From an uncultured Candidatus Competibacteraceae bacterium (GTDB taxonomy: Bacteria; Pseudomonadota; Gammaproteobacteria; Competibacterales; Competibacteraceae): a stretch of DNA of 9,508 bases. Numbering within the stretch: position 1 is the stretch's first letter; each line of letters starts with the position of its first letter. The stretch covers positions 1 to 9,508 of the forward strand of contig CALGOO010000100.1 of NCBI GenBank assembly GCA_937960715.1, written 5' to 3'. Both the position numbers and the translations under genes were made by a program. The notes under the pieces were generated by a model, which was not told the DNA's origin, did not search any database, and was given only the letters and a program-made list of their open reading frames with translations. Of the stretch, positions 1 to 5,913 are shown piece after piece.

Positions 1-24
1 GAGTGGTGTCATGACGGGGATCGG

Positions 25-62
25 AAAAAGCGACACCTCTCTCCCGCCCGGGGAGAGAGGTG
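25..62 (-). terminator. Rho-independent terminator of norCB
   Basis: Positions 34-45 (CACCTCTCTCCC) and 51-62 (GGGAGAGAGGTG) form a perfect 12-bp GC-rich stem around a 5-nt loop. Read on the minus strand, the stem lies 12 nt after the norB stop codon and is followed within about 5 nt by a run of five T (complement of positions 25-29). This is the textbook layout of an intrinsic terminator. It implies that the norC-norB transcript ends here and that norQ/norD, if present in the genome, are not co-transcribed directly downstream. Confidence 0.88.
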
Positions 63-74
63 GGTGATGCGGGA

Positions 75-1484
75 TCAGGTCGCGGCGGGCTGGGCCTCGC
101 CCGCTTCGGCGGTTTGCGGCTTGTCCTTGGCGAAGAAGCTGTAGAGGTAAACCACCAGCCCGATCATGAACACCATGCCGGTCAGCCAGCGCATCCAGTA
201 GAACATCGCCAGTTGATCCTGCACCGCCATGAACGACTGCGGGTTGGGGATGATGCGTTGCAGCCACACTTGCAGGAGGCCGGCGGCGGTCAGGAACAGG
301 GTGACGAACACCATGGAAACCGTCATCAGCCAGAACGACCACATTTCCAGCACCTGCGCACGTTCCGGATTGACTTCGCGCCCGCGCAACATCGGCATGG
401 CGTAGGAAATGATCGTCAGCACCACCATCACGTAGGCGCCGTAGAACGCCAAGTGCCCGTGCGCGGCGGTGATCTGGGTGCCGTGAGTGTAATAGTTGAC
501 CGGGGCCAGGGTGTGCAGGAAACCCCACACGCCCGCGCCGAGGAAGGCCATGACGCCGGTGCCGAGCGCCCACAGGGTCGCGGCCTTGTTGGGGTGCTGG
601 CGGCGGCGGCGGTTGACCATGTTGAAGCAGAACACGGTCATGGCGAAGAACGGCAGCGGTTCCAGCGCCGAGAAGATCGAACCCCACCACTGCCAGTAAC
701 CCGGTGTGCCGATCCAGTAGTAGTGATGGCCGGTGCCGATGATGCCGGTGATCAGGGCCAGGGTGATGATGACGTACAGCCATTTCTCGATGACTTCGCG
801 GTCCACGCCAGTGACTTTGAGCAGCACGAAGCCGAGGATGGCGGCCATGATCAACTCCCAAACGCCCTCCACCCACAGATGCACCACCCACCACCAGAAG
901 TATTTGTCCTTGACCAGGTTGGATGGGTTGTAGAACGCGAACAGGAACAGCACCGCCAGCCCGACCAGGCCGGCGAGCAGGATGATGCTGAGCGCGGTCT
1001 TGCGGCCCTTGAGGATGGTCATGCCGATGTTGTACAGGAAGGCCAGCGCCACCACCACGATGCCCAGTTTGGTCGGCAGCGGCTGTTCCAGGAATTCGCG
1101 CCCCATGGTTTCCAGCACCTCGTTGCCGGTCATCTGCGCCAGACTGGCGTAAGGTACCGCCAGATAACCGACGATGGTCAGCGCGCCGGCCACCAGGAAC
1201 ACCCAGAACAGCAGATGCGCCAACAGCGGGCTGTGCAACTCGGTTTCGGTTTCTTCCGGCACCAGGTAGTAGGCCGCGCCCATGAAGCCGAACAGCAGCC
1301 AGACGATCAGCAGGTTGGTGTGGACCATGCGGGCGACGTTGAAGGGAATGGCCGGGAACAGAAAATCGCCGACCACGTATTGCAGGCCCAGAATCAGACC
1401 GAACAGGATTTGTCCGACGAACAGGGCAATGGCCGCGATGAAGTAAGGCTTGGCCACCGCCTGGGATTTGTATTGCAATTGCAT
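75..1484 (-). CDS. norB: Nitric oxide reductase subunit B (cytochrome b, catalytic)
   Basis: Catalytic subunit of cytochrome-c-dependent NO reductase (cNOR), a heme-copper oxidase superfamily member that reduces 2 NO to N2O in the cytoplasmic membrane using electrons from NorC. The 469-aa product is about 12 helices long and close to the usual 465-475 aa. All metal ligands of the Pseudomonas aeruginosa enzyme are found at a constant offset of 5: H55 and H344 (low-spin heme b), H342 (heme b3), H202, H253 and H254 (FeB), plus the glutamates E206 and E275 of the active-site region. The motif HGHLAFYGAY carries the two heme histidines. There is no N-terminal quinol-oxidase extension, so this is cNOR rather than qNOR. 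The ATG has AGGA about 9 nt upstream. It lies 17 nt after norC, so the two are one operon, followed by a strong terminator. Function is essentially certain. Confidence 0.98.
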   Translation of the reverse strand: MQLQYKSQAVAKPYFIAAIALFVGQILFGLILGLQYVVGDFLFPAIPFNVARMVHTNLLIVWLLFGFMGAAYYLVPEETETELHSPLLAHLLFWVFLVAGALTIVGYLAVPYASLAQMTGNEVLETMGREFLEQPLPTKLGIVVVALAFLYNIGMTILKGRKTALSIILLAGLVGLAVLFLFAFYNPSNLVKDKYFWWWVVHLWVEGVWELIMAAILGFVLLKVTGVDREVIEKWLYVIITLALITGIIGTGHHYYWIGTPGYWQWWGSIFSALEPLPFFAMTVFCFNMVNRRRRQHPNKAATLWALGTGVMAFLGAGVWGFLHTLAPVNYYTHGTQITAAHGHLAFYGAYVMVVLTIISYAMPMLRGREVNPERAQVLEMWSFWLMTVSMVFVTLFLTAAGLLQVWLQRIIPNPQSFMAVQDQLAMFYWMRWLTGMVFMIGLVVYLYSFFAKDKPQTAEAGEAQPAAT

Positions 1485-1501
1485 GGGTGTGGGTTCCTCA
1501 T

Positions 1502-1927
1502 TCAGCCTTCAATGTTCGGCGGCCAGTTTTCGGTGTTGATTTCCGAGGTCCATTTCAGGAACGCCACGATGTCGTCCAGTTGCTGGTCGCTGAAATTGAA
1601 CTGCGGCATCTGTCGGCGGCCTGGGACCTTGGTCGGTTGCGCCTTGATCCAGGCCTTGATGAAATCCGGGCCGCGCCGCTTGTAGACGTTGCCCAGTTCC
1701 GGCGCGAAATACGCCCCCTCGCCGAGCAGGGTGTGGCAACCGATGCAGTTGCGGGTTTCCCACAGCGACTTGCCGCGCGCGACCTCCGGAGCCGGGGTCG
1801 CGGTGGGAATTCGTCCCGGCAATTTCCAGGTGGTGTGGAAGGTCAGGGCGAGAAACAGCAGCACCGAGAACAAGGTGCCGCCATAGAAGATGTTTCGCGC
1901 CATGGATTTGGTGAGGAATGCGCTCAT
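1502..1927 (-). CDS. norC: Nitric oxide reductase subunit C (cytochrome c)
   Basis: Membrane-anchored c-type cytochrome subunit of cNOR; it takes electrons from soluble carriers in the periplasm and passes them to heme b of NorB. The 141-aa product has the NorC opening MSAFLTKSMARNIFYGG, one transmembrane anchor at about residues 14-32, then a periplasmic domain with C61-I-G-C64-H65 (heme c attachment and one axial ligand) followed by the family signature TLLGEGAYFAPELGN. M107 in RRQMPQF is the expected second axial ligand. The C-terminus NTENWPPNIEG is typical. The frame stays open upstream to a possible start at 1975, but I chose the ATG at 1925-1927 because it matches the known family N-terminus, has GAGG about 8 nt upstream, and avoids translating the promoter. 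It is the first gene of norCB. Confidence 0.97.
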   Translation of the reverse strand: MSAFLTKSMARNIFYGGTLFSVLLFLALTFHTTWKLPGRIPTATPAPEVARGKSLWETRNCIGCHTLLGEGAYFAPELGNVYKRRGPDFIKAWIKAQPTKVPGRRQMPQFNFSDQQLDDIVAFLKWTSEINTENWPPNIEG

Positions 1928-1946
1928 GAGGACCTCGTTCCCGATG

Positions 1947-1975
1947 AGAATACGAACCACTTTGATTGAGTCCAA
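1947..1975 (-). promoter_or_regulatory. Candidate norC promoter
   Basis: On the minus strand, TTGGAC (1975-1970) and TATTCT (1952-1947) are separated by 17 nt and resemble a sigma-70 promoter, which would place transcription start near 1940 and leave a short leader containing the norC ribosome binding site. The -35 part overlaps the FNR/DNR-like palindrome at 1962-1979. A regulator centred near -32 would be expected to repress rather than activate, so either this promoter or the function of that box is uncertain. Confidence 0.4.
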
Positions 1976-1979
1976 TCAA
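1962..1979. promoter_or_regulatory. FNR/DNR-like inverted repeat (norC-proximal)
   Basis: TTGATTGAGTCCAATCAA is a perfect 7-bp inverted repeat with a 4-nt spacer. Within it, positions 1966-1979 read TTGAG-TCCA-ATCAA, which has the invariant TTGA-N6-TCAA core of FNR/DNR/NNR-type boxes and differs from TTGAT-N4-ATCAA by one base. It sits about 39-52 nt upstream of the norC start codon. Such boxes are standard in front of norCB in denitrifiers. The spacing to any visible -10 element does not fit the usual -41.5 activator position for norC. Confidence 0.55.
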
Positions 1980-2019
1980 GCGGAGACGGTAACCATGTTC
2001 CAGGAATGGCGACTTTCAT

Positions 2020-2039
2020 TCCTTGATAAAGGTCAAGGA
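2020..2039 (+). promoter_or_regulatory. FNR/DNR-type box of the hemerythrin operon
   Basis: Positions 2023-2036 read TTGAT-AAAG-GTCAA, an FNR/DNR-type site with a perfect TTGA-N6-TCAA core. The symmetry extends to a 7-bp inverted repeat (TCCTTGA at 2020-2026, TCAAGGA at 2033-2039). Its centre (2029.5) lies about 42 nt before the transcription start predicted from the -10-like CACAAT at 2060-2065, the class II activator geometry (-41.5). This points to induction of the downstream operon by low oxygen or NO through a CRP/FNR-family protein; which one cannot be read from the site. Confidence 0.7.
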
Positions 2040-2059
2040 GTTCGTAACCTTACGCCAAG

Positions 2060-2065
2060 CACAAT
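2060..2065 (+). promoter_or_regulatory. Candidate -10 element of the hemerythrin operon
   Basis: CACAAT matches TATAAT at four of six bases and lies at the distance from the FNR/DNR-type box expected for a class II FNR-dependent promoter. There is no good -35 hexamer, as usual for such promoters. Transcription would start near 2072, giving a leader of about 28 nt that contains the AAGGAG ribosome binding site at 2089-2094. Confidence 0.5.
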
Positions 2066-2099
2066 CCTCTTCGACCTTCATGGACCTCAAGGAGCCGTC

Positions 2100-2552
2100 A
2101 TGACCACCATCGCCGAATTTCTCGCCAACGAGCATCGCGGTTGCGATGAAAGCTTCGCCGCCGCCGAGGAAGCGGCTCAAACGGACGATCCCGCTCACTG
2201 TCGCGCGACTTTCCAGCGGTTCCGGGCCGCGATGGAGCATCATTTTCAAAAGGAAGAAACGATGCTGTTTCCCGCCTTCGAACAGGTCACCGGCAACGCC
2301 ATGGGTCCGACGCGGGTGATGCGGTTGGAGCACCAGCAGATGCGGGAAACGTTCGCCGAAATGGATGGCGCGCTCGCCAATGGCGATCTGGAGGAGTTTC
2401 TCGGACAGGCGGAAACGCTGTTGATCCTGATGCAGCAGCACAACATCAAGGAGGAGCAGATTCTTTATCCGATGTGCGACCGGTTGCTCGGCGCCGCCGT
2501 CGACTCGGTGATCCAAGCGATGCGCGATCTCCCGGCGGGTGGGCCGCCATGA
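2100..2552 (+). CDS. Hemerythrin-like (HHE) di-iron protein
   Basis: A 150-aa all-helical cytoplasmic protein with the hemerythrin HHE cation-binding fold. Candidate iron ligands follow the family spacing: H12 (NEHRG), H47/H48 with E52 (EHHFQKEE), H78 (LEHQQM), and H114 with E118/E119 (QQHNIKEEQ). Bacterial proteins of this type bind O2 or NO, or take part in nitrosative-stress handling and iron-centre repair; which applies here is inference. The start at 2100 is chosen because AAGGAG lies 5 nt upstream and the family begins there. The frame stays open back to 1890, but that part crosses the promoter and norC. It heads a three-gene operon divergent from norCB, and its stop overlaps the next start in ATGA. 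It lacks the N-terminal ScdA/YtfE-type domain of the RIC repair proteins. Confidence 0.9.
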   Translation: MTTIAEFLANEHRGCDESFAAAEEAAQTDDPAHCRATFQRFRAAMEHHFQKEETMLFPAFEQVTGNAMGPTRVMRLEHQQMRETFAEMDGALANGDLEEFLGQAETLLILMQQHNIKEEQILYPMCDRLLGAAVDSVIQAMRDLPAGGPP

Positions 2553-2776
2553 GCGAGTCCAACATCATCGTGGTGGACGGGCGGGGTCTGGCGCCACCTG
2601 AACCGATGGAAAAGGTCTTGGCGGCGTTGGACGAGCTGAAGCCGGGGCAGCGCGTGCGGTTCCTGATCCACCGCCAACCTTATCCGCTCTACGACATTCT
2701 GCGCCGTTACCACTATCGCTACGAAACCACGGCGGTTGCCGATGGTCATTTCGAAGTCCTGATTTGGCCGCCATGA
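2549..2776 (+). CDS. Small DUF2249 domain protein
   Basis: A 75-aa protein that is nearly all one DUF2249 domain. The hallmark is VDGRGLAPPEPMEKVLAALD (residues 9-28), then the 'RVRFLIHRQPYPLYDIL' section and a closing beta strand FEVLIWPP. The fold is expected to be a small TusA-like alpha/beta domain, but there is no conserved cysteine, so sulfur transfer as in TusA is unlikely. DUF2249 domains are often fused to, or encoded beside, hemerythrin-like domains and near denitrification genes. The biochemical role is unknown. The ATG overlaps the hemerythrin stop codon (ATGA), implying translational coupling, and its own stop overlaps the next start in the same way. An upstream extension in the same frame exists but lies inside the hemerythrin gene and has no support. 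Confidence 0.9.
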   Translation: MSESNIIVVDGRGLAPPEPMEKVLAALDELKPGQRVRFLIHRQPYPLYDILRRYHYRYETTAVADGHFEVLIWPP

Positions 2777-4095
2777 ATTCGGCTGGGCTATCGCTCGAGC
2801 AGGCGCCGCCTTTCAGTGTACCGCTGCGTTTTTTTCTGACCGCGCCCTGGTTTCTGGCGCTGGCGGCGTTGTTGCTACTGTGGCAAGGGCCGGAGGTTTT
2901 CGCCAGCCGCTGGTTGCCGGCCACGCTGACGCTGACCCATCTGCTCACCGTCGGCTTCATGGCGCAGGTCATGCTGGGCGCGTTGTTGCAAATGCTGCCG
3001 GTGGTGGTGGGGGTGGTCGTGCCTCGCCCCCGGCTGACGGCGGCGCTGATTCATATTCCCCTGACACTGGGCGCCTTGGCCTTGGCCGCCGCTTTTCTGA
3101 ACGGTAATCCCATCTGGTTCCAGGGCGCCCTGGGATTGCTCGGTCTGGGGTTCGGCGCGGCGTTGATCGCGGTGCATCTCGCCTTGTGGCGCGCGCCGGT
3201 GGTCAGCGGCACGGTGATCGCGTTGCGCTGCGCGTTGGGGGCGCTGATGGTCACGGTCGGGCTGGGGCTGTCGCTGGGTGGTTTCTTCGGTTGGGGATTT
3301 ACATTGCCGGTCGTGGTCGTGACCCACCTGCACACCGCCTGGGGTCTGGTCGGGTGGACGACGTTGCTGGTGGCGGGCGTGGCCTATCAGGTGGTGCCGA
3401 TGTTCCAGATCACGCCGCCCTATCCCTCGGCGTTCGTGCGTGGATTCGCGCCGCTGATGGCGGTATTGCTGGCGGCGTGGTCGGCGCTGGCATTCGGCGG
3501 TTGGGAGATGGCGGCGCGACTGACGGGCGCGGTGCTGGCCTTGGGCGTCGCGCTATTCGCCGTGACGACGTTGCGCCTGCTGACCCAGCGCCGCCGCAAG
3601 ATCGGCGATCCGACCCTGGCTTATTGGCGAACCAGCATGGCCAGTTTGCTGACGGGCGCGCTGTTGTGGCTGTTGACGCCGTGGAGCCAAACCCTGGCGC
3701 GAGCGCCGCAAGTCGAATGGCTGCTGGGCATTCTGCCGATTTTTGGTTTCGCGGTCGCCGTGATCAACGGGATGCTTTACAAGATCGTCCCCTTTCTGGC
3801 GTGGTTCCATTTGCAGGCGCAACTGCTCGGTCGAGCGAAAGTTCCCACCATGAAGCAGTTATTGCCGGATGCGGCTATCCGGCGGCAATTTTGGGTCTAT
3901 CTGGCGGCGTTGCTACTGCTTTTGGCCGCCGCTGTCCATCCCCCGGTCTTTACCTATCCCGCCGCACTGGCCCTGGGAGGGACCGGTGTGTGGCTGGGCG
4001 TCAATTTGATGGGCGTCTGGTGGATTTATCGTCGCGTTTTGCAAGATGGGTTGGCCGTGGCGCCGGTGACGGACAATGAGGTGATGCGGGGGTGA
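2773..4095 (+). CDS. 12-helix membrane protein of the NO-response operon
   Basis: A 440-aa very hydrophobic protein with about 12 predicted transmembrane segments; I recognise no named family with confidence. Features visible are H56 in TLTHLLTVGFM on helix 2, H94 on helix 3, H135 on helix 4, an H185-L-H187 pair followed by TAWGLVGW on helix 6, and H346 in PFLAWFHLQ on helix 10. Length, helix number and helix-embedded histidines resemble NnrS and the heme-copper oxidase subunit I group, so a heme- or metal-binding role linked to NO is plausible but inferred. The start is the ATG at 2773 overlapping the previous stop (ATGA); an in-frame TTG lies 9 nt upstream. It is the last gene of the operon, with 58 nt before the next gene. 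Alternative: a transporter or permease. Confidence 0.8.
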   Translation: MNSAGLSLEQAPPFSVPLRFFLTAPWFLALAALLLLWQGPEVFASRWLPATLTLTHLLTVGFMAQVMLGALLQMLPVVVGVVVPRPRLTAALIHIPLTLGALALAAAFLNGNPIWFQGALGLLGLGFGAALIAVHLALWRAPVVSGTVIALRCALGALMVTVGLGLSLGGFFGWGFTLPVVVVTHLHTAWGLVGWTTLLVAGVAYQVVPMFQITPPYPSAFVRGFAPLMAVLLAAWSALAFGGWEMAARLTGAVLALGVALFAVTTLRLLTQRRRKIGDPTLAYWRTSMASLLTGALLWLLTPWSQTLARAPQVEWLLGILPIFGFAVAVINGMLYKIVPFLAWFHLQAQLLGRAKVPTMKQLLPDAAIRRQFWVYLAALLLLLAAAVHPPVFTYPAALALGGTGVWLGVNLMGVWWIYRRVLQDGLAVAPVTDNEVMRG

Positions 4096-4153
4096 ACCTG
4101 GTGACTCCGATGCCTTGGCGTATAGTAAGCCATGACTTTGCGGGAGATGGGCC
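4096..4153 (+). promoter_or_regulatory. Short intergenic region before the ATPase-nuclease gene
   Basis: A 58-nt gap with a -10-like TATAGT at 4121-4126 but no convincing -35 element 17 nt upstream. No hairpin terminator for the preceding operon is apparent. The ATPase gene may therefore have its own weak promoter or be read through from the upstream operon. GGGAG at 4142-4146 serves as its ribosome binding site. Confidence 0.3.
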
Positions 4154-5725
4154 ATGCGTTTTTTCAACACCGAAGGGCCGGTTCGCGGCGAAAAGCACTA
4201 CTGTTTGCCCCCGCTGCAACGCTGGGACCTGGAAGAGATTCTCGGCCTGATCGAACGAGAGAAATACTTTCTGCTGCACGCCCCGCGCCAGACCGGCAAG
4301 ACCACCTGTCTGCTGGCGCTGGCGGATTACCTGAACCGGGAGGGACGCTATCGGGCGGTGTACGCCAATATCGAGCCGGCCCAGGCCGTGCGGGAAAACG
4401 TGTCGATGGGCATGACGGCGGTCGTCGAACAGATTGCGCGCGGCGCACGCGACCAGATCGATGATCGGCACGCAACGGATTTGGCGGAGACGCTCATCGC
4501 CCGCTCCTCGGGGACGACGCGGGTCGAGGAGTTCCTGACCCGCTGGTGCGGGCGATCGCCTTTGCCGGTGGTGCTGTTGCTGGACGAAGCGGATGCCCTG
4601 GTCGGGGACACGCTGATTTCCCTGCTGCGACAGTTGCGGGCCGGCTATCCCAAGCGGCCGGTGCAATTCCCGCAAACGGTGGTGTTGTGCGGGGTGCGGG
4701 ACTTGCGTGACTACCGGATTCACGCGAGTTCCGAGGCGGCGCCGATCACCGGCGGGAGCGCCTTCAACATCAAGGCCAAGTCCTTGCGCTTGGGTGATTT
4801 CCTCCAGCCCGAGGTTGAGACTTTGCTGTTGGAGCACACTGCGGAGACCGGTCAGGTCTTCACCCCCGAGGCTTTGAACCGGGTGTGGACCTTGACCCTG
4901 GGCCAACCCTGGCTGGTCAACGCGCTGGCGTATGAAGCCTGTTTCGAGATGCGGGAGGGCCGCGATCGGAGCCTGCCGGTCACGGTCGCGCGGATCGACC
5001 AGGCCAAGGAGAACCTGATTCTGCGGCGGGAGACCCATCTGGACCAGTTGGCCGACAAGCTGCGCGAGGACCGGGTGCGGCGGGTGATCGAACCGATGCT
5101 GGCCGGCACCGAGATGGGTCCGGTGCCCGAGGACGACCGGCAATATCTGGTCGATCTGGGCCTGTTGCGGCGGGAGAGCGGCAGTCTGGTGGTGGCCAAC
5201 CCCATGTATCGGGAAGTGTTGCCGCGCGCCTTGGCCAGCGGCCCGCAAGACACCCTGCCCCAGATCGCCCCGACCTGGCTCAACCCGGACGGCAGCCTCA
5301 ACCCCGAGCAGTTGTTGACGGCCTTCCTGCGGTTCTGGCGCCAGCACGGGCAACCGCTGCTGGGCAGCGCGCCCTACCACGAAATCGCCCCCCATTTGGT
5401 GCTGATGGCCTTCCTGCACCGGGTGATCAACGGCGGCGGGACGCTGGAGCGGGAATACGCCATCGGGATGGGTCGGATGGACTTGTGCCTGCGCTACGGC
5501 GCGGTGACCCTGGGGATCGAACTGAAGGTCTGGTGCGAGGGCGAGCCGGACCCGCTGGCCGAGGGCCTGGCGCAGTTGGACGGCTATCTGGCCGGGCTGG
5601 GGCTGGAGAGCGGCTGGCTGGTGATCTTCGATCGCCGATCCAGCCAGCCGCCGATCCGGGAACGCACGGCCAGCACGGAAACGGGCAGTCCCCAGGGCCG
5701 GCGGATTAGCCTGATCCGGGCCTGA
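4154..5725 (+). CDS. P-loop ATPase with C-terminal PD-(D/E)XK nuclease-like domain
   Basis: A 523-aa cytoplasmic protein of the 'AAA-like ATPase plus nuclease' type. The N-terminal ATPase has the P-loop APRQTGKTT (residues 43-51), Walker B VVLLLDEAD (139-147), a sensor-like VVLCGVRDLRDY (176-187) and the TLGQPWLVNALA stretch (248-259) seen in STAND/AAA_14-like ATPases. A winged-helix-like linker follows (about 300-360). The C-terminal domain (about 385-500) has GRMDLCL with D443, then GIELKVW with E456 and K458, and Q474-LDGYLAGLG with Y478: the D...ExK and QxxxY pattern of PD-(D/E)XK (DUF1703-like) nucleases. All key residues are intact. The start has GGGAG 7 nt upstream. The substrate and biological role are unknown; defence, mobile-element or DNA-transaction roles are possible. 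There is no partner gene beside it. Confidence 0.85.
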   Translation: MRFFNTEGPVRGEKHYCLPPLQRWDLEEILGLIEREKYFLLHAPRQTGKTTCLLALADYLNREGRYRAVYANIEPAQAVRENVSMGMTAVVEQIARGARDQIDDRHATDLAETLIARSSGTTRVEEFLTRWCGRSPLPVVLLLDEADALVGDTLISLLRQLRAGYPKRPVQFPQTVVLCGVRDLRDYRIHASSEAAPITGGSAFNIKAKSLRLGDFLQPEVETLLLEHTAETGQVFTPEALNRVWTLTLGQPWLVNALAYEACFEMREGRDRSLPVTVARIDQAKENLILRRETHLDQLADKLREDRVRRVIEPMLAGTEMGPVPEDDRQYLVDLGLLRRESGSLVVANPMYREVLPRALASGPQDTLPQIAPTWLNPDGSLNPEQLLTAFLRFWRQHGQPLLGSAPYHEIAPHLVLMAFLHRVINGGGTLEREYAIGMGRMDLCLRYGAVTLGIELKVWCEGEPDPLAEGLAQLDGYLAGLGLESGWLVIFDRRSSQPPIRERTASTETGSPQGRRISLIRA

Positions 5726-5759
5726 GGCCAGCGTTCGAACCCCCCTCGTCCCGCACGGC

Positions 5760-5835
5760 GATGGGTTTCGCTACACTCAACAAATCCTAATAAAAAACAA
5801 TGGATTGTAGGATGGGTTGAGGAACGAAACCCATC
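5760..5835. repeat. Long imperfect palindrome between convergent genes
   Basis: GATGGGTTTCG (5760-5770) is the exact reverse complement of CGAAACCCATC (5825-5835). Inside, CTCAAC plus ATCCTA (5776-5789) pairs with TAGGAT plus GTTGAG (5808-5821) with two mismatches. The loop (5790-5807) is A/T-rich. The result is a 76-nt element able to form a long hairpin in either strand. It lies between the convergent ends of the ATPase gene and the surface-protein gene and could terminate both. The arms look like an intergenic repeat I recall from other proteobacterial genomes, but one copy in this window cannot prove that. Confidence 0.7.
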
Positions 5836-5913
5836 AATACGGAGCTAAACCACCAGAAGATCCGAACGGTTACGGCCTAAGCATCCGCCAGGGCAACTCT
5901 GTCGAGCAGCGTA

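Noticed and set aside
60..1685. A 541-codon open frame on the plus strand opposite norB and norC
   Set aside because: It is antisense to two certain genes, its translation is rich in H, Q and R with no domain, and open antisense frames are common in high-GC coding DNA.
1928..1975. N-terminal extension of norC to a start at 1975
   Set aside because: The added 16 residues cross the promoter and palindrome, while the ATG at 1927 has a ribosome binding site and matches the known NorC N-terminus.
1890..2099. N-terminal extension of the hemerythrin protein by 70 residues
   Set aside because: It would overlap norC and translate through the FNR/DNR box. The AAGGAG site and the family start both favour 2100.
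4001..5419. A 472-codon minus-strand open frame opposite the ATPase gene
   Set aside because: It runs across the membrane-protein end and the ATPase gene, has Q/R-rich shadow composition, and shows no plausible domain.
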